Positions 33,621-44,824 of a stretch of DNA of 64,000 nucleotides are shown here, in pieces. The notes beneath the pieces are model-generated. The model was given only the letters and a program-made list of their open reading frames with translations, made no database searches and was not told the origin of the DNA. Position 1 is the first letter of the stretch, and every line of letters starts with the position of its first letter. Location of the stretch: contig OY744612.1 of assembly GCA_963556255.1 (NCBI GenBank), positions 20,458,241-20,522,240 of the forward strand, written 5' to 3'. Position numbers and translations under genes: made by a program. This stretch comes from Allolobophora icterica. Taxonomy: Eukaryota > Annelida > Clitellata > Crassiclitellata > Lumbricidae.

Positions 33621-34439
33621 TAAGCATTACTATTAGTATTATTTTTATTGTTATTATTGTCACTGTTATAGCTATTATTACTATTACTATTATTATCATT
33701 ATTCTATTATTATTATTACTACTGAGATAGTTATATCATGCTATTTATTCCGCTGGAAAATGACAATCAGATTCAGTCAGAAAACTGTCAGATCAATTCT
33801 TATCAGTCAGATCAGTTCTTATCAGTCAGATCAGTTTTTATCAGTCAGATCAGTTCTGAACAGGTGTGTCGTAAGTTCAGCTGAAGTTTCTCGAGAATCA
33901 ACCCAAATTGTTCAGATTTCAAGCCAGAAAGACGAACCAATGGACGAGAAAGTGTGCCCTGCTCAAGTCGCAGTATGGGAGCATGATACCAGAAGGTCAC
34001 ACCGGCTGCAGAATGCAGTTATCGTCAACCAGGCTCACCCGATACTGGAACTCAGAACTCCATGAGAAATCCCCAGACAACGTTCATGCACACTGCTCAA
34101 CGCAATGATGCTATGTCTTATGGTTGTGTGTTCACTTCTCAACTTTAGAAGGACAGCGATATCAAATACGGTTGTCTTTGCATATTTATCTTTTCAGGCC
34201 ACAGGGTTTCAAATGCATTACCGCAGTATACATACTAATACTAATCCAATATGTTAATTAATCCAATCTTAAAACTCCTAGAGTTCTGTTATTGTAATGC
34301 ACAAGACATCAATTGCTTCTAAGAGAAACCCTAAATTATAAGCTACAAGACACTGGACTGAACTGGTCGATATCCACGAGGCCCCACAGGCCCTACAAGC
34401 CCTAGAGGATCCAGAGGCCGTAAGACATGCTCAGAGGTT

Positions 34440-34800
34440 AGATGAGATTTTATCCCAGGTTTGAACAGCAATGCTCATGCATAATTGTCTTGCCACTCCA
34501 TCAGTGCATGAAAAGACTGGCTGAAAACAGGTGCCAGCCACATCAACAATGTCTGTAAAAACTAGACATTGTTCTTGAAATCTGGAAACAGGTGTCAGTC
34601 ATATTGTCAGTGCCTGCGCAGACTAGACATTGTTCCTGAAGACTGCAAACAAGTGCTTGCAAAGACAAGACATTGTTCCTGAAGGCTGTGAACAGGTGCC
34701 AGCCACATCATCAGTGCTTGCAAAAACTAGACATTGTTCTTGAAGCCTGGAAACAGATGCCAGCCACATCAACAGTGACCGCTAAACTAGTTATTACTCT
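34440..34800. repeat. ~75-bp degenerate tandem repeat
   Basis: Four diverged copies of a unit containing ACTAGACATTGTTCTTGAAG and AACAGGTGCCAGCCACATCA. Confidence 0.7.
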
Positions 34801-35589
34801 TGCGGCATGCAAAGGAAGAAATTGAGGCCCGAAATAAGATGGTTACAGAGTTTAAAACATTGTCCGTCCATAGAAAAACTACTGAAGGAAAACCATGGGA
34901 ATAAGATGAAGGGGGTGTCCTCTAGCCTTTCATCTCCCGTTGCTCCATTCGATGATGCTGACCATAAACCTGTCTCTGAAACCGCATAAACCTTATAACA
35001 TTATGATACCAAATGGATCATCTGTCGAGTGATGGGTAGCAACAGGAGAACGGTTTCTCTGCTTCAGCATCTTCTCACAGACATTATGGTCAGTCCAGAC
35101 AAGTCAAGGAGAATAACGCAACATACATTACCAGGGTGGGAATTGTCGGGGGTTGGGCCTCAACCCCCCAGTCTTTCTTAGGACCCCAGTTAAGTCTTCA
35201 TTCCACACCTCGGGGGGTCGTTTCCAACCCCTCAGTTGCAATAGTGTGAAATAGCATTATTTGACCGAGTCTCTGACAAAGAGAAGAAATTTCCATGGTG
35301 TATCATGTATGCAATTTTGAATATTTCGATTTGAGTCTGCCTTGCAAAACTGCTAGCAATGGAATCAGCTGCATACAATTGGTGCCCTCTGACTCCCACT
35401 CCAAGGTCCACCCCACTTCACAACCCAATGCGGAACCAGCCAGAACATTACAATGAAGTGAATTATATATTATTGGAATTCAAATGAAAATAATCATTGT
35501 AACTGAAAAAAAGTCTAAATATGTGAGAAACATAAAACTCTTAAAACAAATTTTTGCGAAAATGGCACCCCTAGATTTTGGCACCCCAG

Positions 35590-36029
35590 GCAACTTTCTC
35601 AATGAGCAACTCTTGGAATTATTCTTCCTCAATGACCAACTCTTGGAATTATTCTTCCTCAATGAGCAACTTTTGGAATTATTCTTCCTCAAGAAGCAAC
35701 TCTTAGAATTACTGTTTTTCAAGGAGCAACTCTTGGAATTATTCTATTTCAATGAGCAACTTTTGTAATTATTCTTCCTCAATGAGCATCTTTTGGAATT
35801 ATTCTTCCTCAAGAAGCAACTCTTAGAATTACTGTTTTTTCTCGATGAGCAACTCTTAGGATTATTTTATCTCAATGAGCAACTCTTGGAATTATTCTTC
35901 CTCAATGATCAACTCTTGGAATTATTCTTCCTCAATGAGCAACTTTTGGAATTATTCTTCCTCAAGAAGCAACCCTTAGAATTACTGTTTTTCAAGGAGC
36001 AACTCTTGGAATTATTCTTCCACATCTAG
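35590..36029. repeat. 30-bp minisatellite
   Basis: About 15 copies of a 30-bp unit (GAGCAACTCTTGGAATTATT then CTTCCTCAAT). Since 30 is divisible by three, the plus strand stays open and gives a repeated ten-residue peptide, NEQLLELFFL. One in-frame stop (TTGTAA at about 35764) breaks it. There is no start, splice or family evidence that it is translated. Confidence 0.93.
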
Positions 36030-36429
36030 AACAAGCTGGCAACATTAACCCAATTTCTTACTGAACATTATTTTTAAGCTCCAGTGTGCTCTATAACTAG
36101 GTAATATATTTTGTCTGTCAGACTCACACCCAGATAAAATGTAATTTGAGGACCTTCCTTCATGTACCCCCCCCCCCGCCCCATCGCAAAGCGGCTATCA
36201 CTGAGACAGAGTCAAGCTGGCAGGATGTTCAGCTCCCTAGGAGAGGTCTGGCGCAATGCCCCAGCTGCCAACATTTTTAATGCCCATAAACGTTAAACCA
36301 AGCTTTCTTGAGGTCATTACGATTTAAAAGCTGTAAATTAATTATATAAGTAATTAGATCACTAATTGTCATCCACACAATTCACAGCAAAATTGTAATT
36401 ACACAGTCCGGTTTTGTTCCTCGCATTTC

Positions 36430-36525
36430 ATCTCCCGAATTTCAAGGATCGTCTCTGATTAGGTTGTACTGCGAGAAGTGCTTTATAAATTCGTAAATGC
36501 AATACAATATGATACAATACAATAT
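36430..36525 (+). mobile_element. LINE 3' tail remnant
   Basis: GAAGTGCTTTATAAATTC followed by ATACAAT-type repeats matches the 3' UTR and tail of the L2/CR1-like fragment at 1105-1163. Confidence 0.6.
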
Positions 36526-37081
36526 ACATTTTTTAGACACTGTCGGTCCTTTGAAGCTGCGGCGCCTCTAGTGGGCTGACTAGTTTGCCTGTTGGGTAAT
36601 CCTATAGCCTGGTTGGACTTCTAGCCACACTAGTGCCTGCTGTTAGCAGACATAATTTTACGAGGCTGTATCAGATGACAGAAGCTGTTGCTCCATGGAT
36701 TTAGGGACCAAGAAAAACCACTGACCACCTGATGGACTGCTCAGCAGATTGCTCAGTACATCTTACCATCCTGCTGAGCAGTTTGACTAAGAATGTGACC
36801 TAAATCAGCCTTGAGGCAACTGGCACATCACAACAGACCTCGTCCAAGAGGTACCTCTTCACCAGCCTGGCTAAGAAAAAACGCCTTACATCATCCACAT
36901 CCTAACATAACTCGTCTCGCGCTATAGAAATGACTGTTCATACCAATTATAGCTGACCATGGCCTAGTCTAGCGTGTAGGTTCCATGATCAACTGGTTAT
37001 CTATTGATGATAGTTCAGGGCAGGAGAGGGTACAGGTACTACAGAATGGCAGGGTACAGTTGGTTTGGTCACGCAGGGTAG

Positions 37082-37810
37082 TGTCGCAATCGGAGGTCGC
37101 CCTGTCGTGTGTTTGCCGTGTGTTGATATCGACCCTCGATTGCTTGTTCTTTTACTTGCACTTTTATTTAACGTGCCTAACTTTTCTATAGAAGATTCAC
37201 GACGAACTTTGTTTAATTAATAAATGAATTTAATTAAAGAAACAAATATATATATACACTAACTCTACGGGAACTTCCCCGTAGTATTAAAGCGTTTAGA
37301 TATTAAATCGGACTATCTCAAATGTTGCTTCGTACAGCCTAACTCCAGATCGTTCTTTCGCGTCAGTCTCTGAATCTGACGGACTATACTCTGCCGCCCC
37401 GCTGGTCGTTCCTCCCGATGTTTCTCGCTCGACCGATGTTCACACGTCGCGTTCGTCAGCAGTACAAGTCCCGTGTTCTCCGTTCCCTTCTGTTAAGTAG
37501 GAACTCCAGCGTGCATCAGTCAGCCCCCCTCCCCACGTCAAGCTATCGTCAATTAGTGTCAGATTGCTCCTCGATACGCGGGTCGTCGCTCGCCTGCAGC
37601 GCGGGCGGTGTCTGGTTACACCATAGCCGCGAGGTGTCCTATTACACCTTGGCTGTGTGGTGTCCGATTACACCTGGGCCTTGCTGCCTTCATTGTTGCC
37701 CAAGTGGAGACTGGCTTTTCGTCCGTCATCATCCTATCTCGACCGGCAACGACGCTTACATCATAATGATGATGCCATCTCGTCGTTGTTGTCGATCTCC
37801 TCACGCGACA
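37082..37810 (-). repeat. 3' LTR of the gypsy-type element
   Basis: 729 bp, the same sequence as 42227-42955. Spurious plus-strand ORFs at the same relative position in both LTRs encode the same peptide because the LTRs are duplicates. Confidence 0.95.
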
Positions 37811-37829
37811 CCTCCCTTCCCGGGGGAGG
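37811..37829 (-). other. Polypurine tract
   Basis: Immediately upstream of the 3' LTR on the coding strand is GGGAAGGGAGG, the expected plus-strand primer. Confidence 0.75.
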
Positions 37830-38001
37830 ACAAAGCCAGTCATTGGTTCGCCTCCCGGCTGAGAATGATGTCGTTCCCTCCATCGATTTCCTCCAGACCA
37901 TGTCCTCGTCGTTCCCATGAAAATACAAAATATCAGCACAGTTAGAAATTATATTTACAGTTGTCGCGGTGCCTTACATGGTAGTCCGCCTTCTTCCTCA
38001 A

Positions 38002-41000
38002 TCATAGTCTGGACAAAAGATCAGCGGGAATATTCAGCGCCCCAGGACGATATTTAAAAGCGATATCAAAGTCCTGGAGTGCCAGAGCCCACCTCGCAAG
38101 TTTAGCACTTGTGGGCGTAGAAGCAGTTAGGAAAGTCAAGGGATTGTGATCAGAATAGAGGGTGGTCCTTGACATAAAAATCCAATTCCTAAACTTCTTC
38201 AACGCAAAGATTACAGCATACGCTTCGCGTTCCACAGTGGACCAACGCGCTTGCTTAGCATCTAATTTAGAACTGGCGAAACATATTGGCCGCTCTGTTC
38301 CATCGTCTTGAATTTGGAATAAGCAGCAACCGACTGCTTTGTCTGAAGCGTCAGTCGATAAACCAAACTCTCTGCCGTAGTCAATTGTCTGCAAACATAC
38401 AGCGTTATTCAAATCGTGCGTAAGTTTATCTAGCGCATTTTGATGTTCAATTCGCCAGGGTATCTTAGCAGGCACCGATTTCTGGGTCAAGTCAGTGAGA
38501 ATTCTGGCTGTCTCAGCCAGGTTAGGGATGAAGTTCCTAAAATAACTGAAGAAGCCAATTAATCTCCGTATGTCCTTTTTGGACTCGGGTTGAGGGATTT
38601 TCCCTAGCCCTGCGATTTTCATAGGATCCGGTTCAATGCTCCCTGATCCGATCAGGTGACCTACAAACGTTGTTTGTCGCCTAGCAAACGAACTCTTCTT
38701 AATGTTAAGGGTCAGACCCGACTGTTGAATAGTCATTAAGTATTTCTCTAGGTGTTTCATGTGATCCGGCCACGTCATCGAGTGTACTGCCATGTCACTA
38801 TGTGAGGGAGTGATGATACCTAGGGCCAAAAGTTCGCGGGTCTGCTTCTCCATCTCCGGTTTGAGCAGTTCCGGCACCTTATGGGCTCGCAAACTCTTCG
38901 GCCTGAACTCCGCGCTAACAGTGATTGTGTGTTCTAGGACGGGACAGAAATCTGGTTTGTCCGAGAACACATCTGGAAACATGTCTAACAGACTAAACAG
39001 CTGTTTCCGCTCGGGTACCGTTAAGTGTGCAACGGCAAGAGGGTCTACTTGTGCACTGGGCCTTGTCTGCCTCGTGACGAAGCTACCCACCCCTTCCCCG
39101 TGACCGAAGTCTTCGTCCTTCTCGAACAGAATGGAGCAATTGTTAATCAATGCTTGCTGTATTCTTTCGTTATATTTGCCAATCCGATTTGCGTGTAGTA
39201 AGCGGCTTTTGCCCCCTATTTCCACGATGTATGTGTAGGGCGATTTCACCTGAGCGATGATGGCCGGGCCTTGCCATTGGCCCTCCTTCTTTGCTCCTCG
39301 CGCTTCCGGTGATTGGGTGATAACTTTGTCTATTCTCTCTTTAGGCAAGCACAGTTGTTTTACAGAATGCCCAGCTATTTTGTCTTTATGAAAGGGCAAA
39401 TTGTCTTCAGTGAAGAAGCTCTTCGCCCCAATTTTCCCGTGGGCCAAGAATGGTGCTAGTGTCGAACATTGTGCTTGTTCAGCCGCCATCTTGTTTCTGC
39501 CTACTATTGTGTCTTCCTTGGGTGGGGGTGGTATCTCAGGATTGAAGACTAGCTCTTCATTATCCGTTTCTTCGGGACTGATTTCTCCTACACTCTCACT
39601 GTCTGCTTGAGCGACCGTGAAGTAATCTTCGCCTATCAGCGTCCTAAGTCCCTCTACCTCCTCCCCTCTCTCCTCTTCCTCACTCGTCTCAGTCCTTGCG
39701 ACCGCCTGCGCTTCTGAAATTTGGTCTATTTCAGGAGCGCTGGCCGCGTGATTCGAATACAACGCTGTCTCGCGCAGCAAGTCGGCTGTAGTGGGCGTGA
39801 TAATTAACGGTTCATTAAGGTCTTTAATGAGTGCCGCCCATATCCGAACATCAGGGGCGTAATTTACCTCCCCCTCGCTGTCCTCGCCGGCCTGAGACCC
39901 CTTTAGTCTCAGCCGCACCACGTCCACAATCATTGATTGACCGTTCAGCCCCTTCACCTCTATCTGCTTGACCACAGGTAGGTTGAGCGGCCTGATTAGT
40001 TCTGCTCGCGCACAATTGTATTCGGCCCCGCTATCTATTAGAGACGTTGTCACAGGGAGCCCCGTAATATACACTTTCATGTACTCTCTTACATAAGTCT
40101 CCTCCACGTCAATGCAATCCGGGCTTGTCGGCAATGCCTGCTGGTCTATCTCTTGTATCAATGGCGGTCCGTCTTGTCGCGTCTCGCTTTGTCTGTCTGC
40201 CTGTCTGCCTTGAGCTCTGGTCACGGTTGGCTGGACCGCACACGCGCTCACCTGCTTGCTTTTAGTTTGTTTGTTCTTCGAACACAGTTTAGCTCTGTGG
40301 TCTGGAGAAAAGCATAGGAAACAAAGGCCACGCTTTCTAATCTCGTCGGGGGTTGGACGTCCGTCTGTCCTGTTATTTGTCTGTGTCCCTCCCGGTCGGT
40401 CAGTCCACGTGTCCGTCTGTTTAGCTGTCGTCTGAGGAGGTGCTGGCGCTTTCGCGTAGCGTGCCTCCGTCTTACCCGTGCCTGGACTATGCTTCGTATA
40501 GTCATTTTCCCAAGGGTGTGTAGCGACATAAGTGTCAGCCGCTTCGGCTAACTCTTTGTGCCCTAACCACTTCTGCTGCTCTTGACTGAGGATGAAATTC
40601 AAACATCCTCTGGGCAACATTTCTTTCATCTTATCTGCAATCAAGAGGCTCGTAACCTCATCAAACGTCATTGCCTTGCGATCTTGCAAATAGTAAGAAA
40701 GTAAGTTATGCAATCTCGAAGCTAATGTTGTGTATGATTCATCTACCGCCTTTTTTGCGTTCATGAACCGCTCTCGTAAAGAGACTGCGCTCACTTTGAA
40801 CTCTTTCAACAAGAAGGTTTTTAGCTTCCCGTAATTATCAAGCTCCTCTTGTGTGAGTCTGGCCGTCAGTGCTCTGGCCTGATTATCTAGACAGGTCAAG
40901 AGTAATCTGCTTCGAAGGTCGTCCGGGACAGCGCAAGAGTCGAATAACCTTTCGCAATGCACAAAGAAACCAGGGATTTGCGCATGGTCGCTGGGGAATC

Positions 41001-41718
41001 TCGGTAAGAGTCCTCGCAAGCTTTCACTATACGTTTTCATTCGTCCTACGACCGAATGCCTCAAGTTATAGTCCATTTCGTCTCTGAGTCTCCTCTCTGC
41101 GTCCCTTTCTTCTCGGACTTCCTTCTCTCTCTTCTCTGCCTCCTCCTTTTCTTCTCTCCTCCGCTTCTCCTCCCGAAGCCTTAATTTCTCTGCTTCCTCC
41201 TTCTCTTCTCTCTTCCGTCTTTCTTCTTTCTCTTCTCTTCTCCTCTCTTTCTCTTCCTCTCTTCTCTCTTTTCTCTCCGCTTCCTCTCTCTCTTCTCTTC
41301 GCTGTTTCTCTGCTTCCTCTTTCTCTTCTCTCCTCACTCTTTCTATTCTCTCCGCTTCCTCTCTCGCTTCTCTTCTCAGTTTCTCCGCTTCCTCTCTCTC
41401 TTCTCTTCTCAGCCTCGCGGCTTCCTCTCTCTCGTATTTTAAGCGTTTTAATTCGTATAACGGCGTTTGCGCTGCCGAATCGATATTGCTTTCTATGCTA
41501 CCCGTGCTTACTTCCTCACTTACTTCTGGCGGGGTTTCCCGTCCAGACACAATTATTTCAGCACTCGCCTCTTGGAGTTGGCCCGTACTCATGGAACCCA
41601 ATTCCTCCTCTCCTAGTCCCATCTTTATCAGATATGCGACTAGTCTGTGACGGGGCATGTTCTGCACCCTCACTCTTCTCCCTACCGACAACTTATCCAT
41701 CTCCAACAGTCCGCTCAC
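38002..41718 (-). CDS. Gag-protease-(integrase end)-RT remnant-RNase H polyprotein
   Basis: 1238 codons, one open frame. Residues about 90-220 are a charged Glu/Arg coiled coil; 225-410 a gag capsid-like region (LLLTCLDNQARAL, LKEFKVSAVSLRERF); about 464-478 a CX2CX4HX4C zinc knuckle (CFLCFSPDHRAKLC); about 557-566 the aspartic protease motif LIDSGAEYN. About 811-851 is an integrase C-terminal segment (QWQGPAIIAQV, RLLHANRIGKY), but the HHCC and DDE core that should precede it is gone. About 897-972 is the RT entry (ELLALGIITPS); the palm with its YxDD is absent and the thumb follows at once. 1105-1238 is RNase H with all acidic residues in context (TDAS, EREAYA, SDHNPL, PADLLSR). Integrase sequence ahead of RT indicates a Gmr1-like domain order. 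The length is short for a gypsy gag-pol. Confidence 0.9.
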   Translation of the reverse strand: MSGLLEMDKLSVGRRVRVQNMPRHRLVAYLIKMGLGEEELGSMSTGQLQEASAEIIVSGRETPPEVSEEVSTGSIESNIDSAAQTPLYELKRLKYEREEAARLRREEREEAEKLRREAREEAERIERVRREEKEEAEKQRREEREEAERKERREEEKERRREEKEERRKREEKEEAEKLRLREEKRRREEKEEAEKREKEVREERDAERRLRDEMDYNLRHSVVGRMKTYSESLRGLLPRFPSDHAQIPGFFVHCERLFDSCAVPDDLRSRLLLTCLDNQARALTARLTQEELDNYGKLKTFLLKEFKVSAVSLRERFMNAKKAVDESYTTLASRLHNLLSYYLQDRKAMTFDEVTSLLIADKMKEMLPRGCLNFILSQEQQKWLGHKELAEAADTYVATHPWENDYTKHSPGTGKTEARYAKAPAPPQTTAKQTDTWTDRPGGTQTNNRTDGRPTPDEIRKRGLCFLCFSPDHRAKLCSKNKQTKSKQVSACAVQPTVTRAQGRQADRQSETRQDGPPLIQEIDQQALPTSPDCIDVEETYVREYMKVYITGLPVTTSLIDSGAEYNCARAELIRPLNLPVVKQIEVKGLNGQSMIVDVVRLRLKGSQAGEDSEGEVNYAPDVRIWAALIKDLNEPLIITPTTADLLRETALYSNHAASAPEIDQISEAQAVARTETSEEEERGEEVEGLRTLIGEDYFTVAQADSESVGEISPEETDNEELVFNPEIPPPPKEDTIVGRNKMAAEQAQCSTLAPFLAHGKIGAKSFFTEDNLPFHKDKIAGHSVKQLCLPKERIDKVITQSPEARGAKKEGQWQGPAIIAQVKSPYTYIVEIGGKSRLLHANRIGKYNERIQQALINNCSILFEKDEDFGHGEGVGSFVTRQTRPSAQVDPLAVAHLTVPERKQLFSLLDMFPDVFSDKPDFCPVLEHTITVSAEFRPKSLRAHKVPELLKPEMEKQTRELLALGIITPSHSDMAVHSMTWPDHMKHLEKYLMTIQQSGLTLNIKKSSFARRQTTFVGHLIGSGSIEPDPMKIAGLGKIPQPESKKDIRRLIGFFSYFRNFIPNLAETARILTDLTQKSVPAKIPWRIEHQNALDKLTHDLNNAVCLQTIDYGREFGLSTDASDKAVGCCLFQIQDDGTERPICFASSKLDAKQARWSTVEREAYAVIFALKKFRNWIFMSRTTLYSDHNPLTFLTASTPTSAKLARWALALQDFDIAFKYRPGALNIPADLLSRL

Positions 41719-42226
41719 TAATAGAAAAAGATAAGTAAGTTAGAGGAGAGTCACCGCTGGTCAGAAATCAAAGAAAACAACGTCCTAAAATTCTACCACA
41801 AATACAACAAGAACAGAACTGAGCAAAAGGAGCTACGCAAAAGCCTCGGCTATTCGCACACCAATCCTCATCCAGACCTCAACCGCAACCTCACAGATTA
41901 CCACGACTACCAGTAAGGACTTACCCTCTGATACGTCGAGCGTGTTCCGTCTTTTGGTATCTTGGCTGATCCGCTGTCCTCCGTTGCCACTCCCGTCCGT
42001 CGTTGCTAGCGATGGTCGGTCGTCCGTTGGCGCTCTTGTTCCTCGTCCTTGCCTGTTGCTGTCGGTTGCTTCGAGTCCTTCGTCTTCGGAGTCCGGCACT
42101 CGATTTCTCCAGTTGCGAAGGGTTGTATTCGCCGCTGGTCCCGATCTGTTGAGATTCCTCTTTTCCGTTTCCGGTTCCGCTTTTCGTCGTGACGTCTTCA
42201 GTTGAAAACCCTGTCGACTGCGCCAA
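41719..42226 (-). other. Leader between 5' LTR and gag
   Basis: About 500 bp. Open frames here overlap each other and encode nothing I recognise. It could hold the packaging and dimerisation signals of the element. Confidence 0.5.
42209..42225 (-). other. Primer binding site
   Basis: On the minus strand, TGGCGCAGTCGACAGGG begins two bases after the 5' LTR. TGGCGC...AGGG is the usual form of a tRNA 3'-end complement. The acceptor stem implied (GCAGTCG) suggests a serine tRNA, which is inference. Confidence 0.75.
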
Positions 42227-42955
42227 TGTCGCAATCGGAGGTCGCCCTGTCGTGTGTTTGCCGTGTGTTGATATCGACCCTCGATTGCTTGTTCTTTTAC
42301 TTGCACTTTTATTTAACGTGCCTAACTTTTCTATAGAAGATTCACGACGAACTTTGTTTAATTAATAAATGAATTTAATTAAAGAAACAAATATATATAT
42401 ACACTAACTCTACGGGAACTTCCCCGTAGTATTAAAGCGTTTAGATATTAAATCGGACTATCTCAAATGTTGCTTCGTACAGCCTAACTCCAGATCGTTC
42501 TTTCGCGTCAGTCTCTGAATCTGACGGACTATACTCTGCCGCCCCGCTGGTCGTTCCTCCCGATGTTTCTCGCTCGACCGATGTTCACACGTCGCGTTCG
42601 TCAGCAGTACAAGTCCCGTGTTCTCCGTTCCCTTCTGTTAAGTAGGAACTCCAGCGTGCATCAGTCAGCCCCCCTCCCCACGTCAAGCTATCGTCAATTA
42701 GTGTCAGATTGCTCCTCGATACGCGGGTCGTCGCTCGCCTGCAGCGCGGGCGGTGTCTGGTTACACCATAGCCGCGAGGTGTCCTATTACACCTTGGCTG
42801 TGTGGTGTCCGATTACACCTGGGCCTTGCTGCCTTCATTGTTGCCCAAGTGGAGACTGGCTTTTCGTCCGTCATCATCCTATCTCGACCGGCAACGACGC
42901 TTACATCATAATGATGATGCCATCTCGTCGTTGTTGTCGATCTCCTCACGCGACA
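42227..42955 (-). repeat. 5' LTR of the gypsy-type element
   Basis: 729 bp. On the coding strand it starts TGTCGCGTGAGG and ends CGATTGCGACA. It matches the other LTR over its whole length as far as I can compare by eye. Confidence 0.95.
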
Positions 42956-42960
42956 GGTAG

Positions 42961-43170
42961 GCTAAAGTTTGGGTAGAGTAAGATTGGGAAAGGCAGGGCA
43001 GAGTAGAAAAGGATACATTACGTACATGGTATGGTAGAATAGGGGGTTAGGTTGCGATTGGTAAAGAATGGTAGCTTATGGAAGTATAAAGTTGGGTCAG
43101 ATTGGGAAGGTCAGTTTCAGGTAAGTTTAGGGTAAGTTTAAGGTAGGTCTAGGGTAAGTTTAGGAGGTTT
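42961..43170. repeat. GGTAAG/AGGGTA degenerate repeat
   Basis: Continuation of the low-complexity (A)GGGTA sequence that lies on the other side of the LTR element at about 37010-37081, showing the element inserted into this repeat. Confidence 0.7.
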
Positions 43171-43259
43171 AGTAAAGTTATGGATGACACATCAAGTAAG
43201 ATGTTTGGAATAACTTTGGTAAAAAAGCAGGAAGAAAGAGGCAGAAACATACACAAACA

Positions 43260-43310
43260 GAGAGACAGACAGACAGACAGACCAACAGACAGACAGACAG
43301 ACAGAGCAAC
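43260..43310. repeat. ACAG tetranucleotide tract
   Basis: (GACA)n run. Confidence 0.9.
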
Positions 43311-43626
43311 AAACACACATCCGCACACAGACAGAAGAACAGATAAACACATAAAGCAGGCAGAGAGCAAAAAAAGACGATCATGGAAAGACAGAAACCT
43401 GCAAAGGCAATGCATATGATACGAGACCTAGCTGTGAATAATTAACTGAAAAGCACTCATTAACCCTGACCATCCATGGGCTCACCCACACCCACCTACT
43501 CACCCACTCACCCACACCCCACCCCCAACTGAAAGATCATTTCTACCTCAGTGGAAGACTGAAAGTAAATTAATAATTACAACCACACATAGAAGATATA
43601 CAGAGTATGTGATTTACGTATCATAC

Positions 43627-43629
<3 letters not shown>

Positions 43630-43662
<33 letters not shown>

Positions 43663-43720
43663 TCAACTCTGAATGAAATCATGCTAGTTATCAAGCTATA
43701 TATATATATATATATATACA
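43630..43720. repeat. Two TA dinucleotide tracts
   Basis: (TA)n at 43632-43660 and 43697-43720. Between 43171 and 44824 I see no gene, only AT-rich sequence with small AATA/TAA repeats. Confidence 0.9.
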
Positions 43721-44824
43721 AATAATTTGATTAATTTTCAGAAAATATGTCTTCTGCTCCTAGTAAAGGTGCTATAAAAATTTGAAATTATGATCATGAT
43801 TATTCATGAGGCGGAAATGGCCCTTTCGGGAAAAGAAAAAACTTTTCTTCCTCTGAAGGGACTATTTCCACCTCAGATAAAACAACAAAAACTAGTAATA
43901 GTAATAATAAGAGCGACAATAATATTCATAATAATAATAATAATAATGCACTTTTTCCCTGCCGAAACTTGAGGTTTAGTCAAACCAGAAATTAATTAAT
44001 ATCTAAGTACCCAAGGATCTTGGTGCAAAAAAATAATAATAATAAGAAATTTGCAAAGAGTAGCCAATCCAGAAATTCACAATCACAAAAATAATAACAA
44101 ATAACCAAATAAATGCCACTCCTCTATCATTTTCCAGAATGAATAATAATATTATTATTACTATCAGAGCAGAAGTAACCGTTCCAGATGCCCATTTTTC
44201 TCTCTCCAGACAATTTCTTATCACCTGAGGGATCAAATCTACCTTGCGTAAAAAAAATCATAATATTTAATAATAATAATAATTTCACAAAGCTTCTGTG
44301 TCCTTTAACGCAATGTACTGGAGACGTTAGAGAAACCTGCCATTTTTAGGTACTCAAATGTACATTGTGCAGCATTAGAAAGTGCTGGCTTTTGCAGCAC
44401 TTTCTCCCTGCCGGAACCTGAAAAAATTTAGCCAACCCTGCCATTTTATTTATCTGAAGCTCTTTTAAGTCCCGAGGGATCATATGTATCCTTTGGGCCA
44501 AAATAAGTAATAATAAAACTCTCGAGTCCATTAATCTTTCATCAACAGCCTTGGTAGACATTTGGCCTGAACAACTAGTGACATGTGGAAGACTTTGTTT
44601 CTCTTTCAGCCTATTTCTATGTCCATCCAGAGCTTTAAGACAGTTGCCTTTCAAGGAACTCCACACAGCTGGACAACTCGTCTCTCCAGATGCATAATAA
44701 ACTTTTCAAAACTGACCTATCCTTTCTACATTGGGGAAAATATAATAACAATAATACCAAAAACAATACATACTAATTGTGCAAATGCATATCTGAAAAT
44801 GGAATCTCGGAAAGCACTGTACAC

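Larger units (their letters stand above)
37082..42955 (-). mobile_element. Ty3/gypsy LTR retrotransposon, complete but defective
   Basis: A 5874-bp element, transcribed on the minus strand. Two LTRs of exactly 729 bp, TG...CA ends (TGTCGC...GCGACA), and a perfect 5-bp target duplication GGTAG at 37077-37081 and 42956-42960. The primer binding site and polypurine tract are in the right places. One long ORF carries gag, protease, a piece of integrase, a reverse transcriptase without its catalytic core, and RNase H. LTRs look identical by eye, so the insertion is recent, yet the element needs enzymes from elsewhere to move. Confidence 0.95.

Noticed and set aside
37418..37945. 175-codon plus-strand ORF, repeated at 42563
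   Set aside because: It lies in the LTR, on the strand opposite to the element's coding strand, and is duplicated only because the LTR is.
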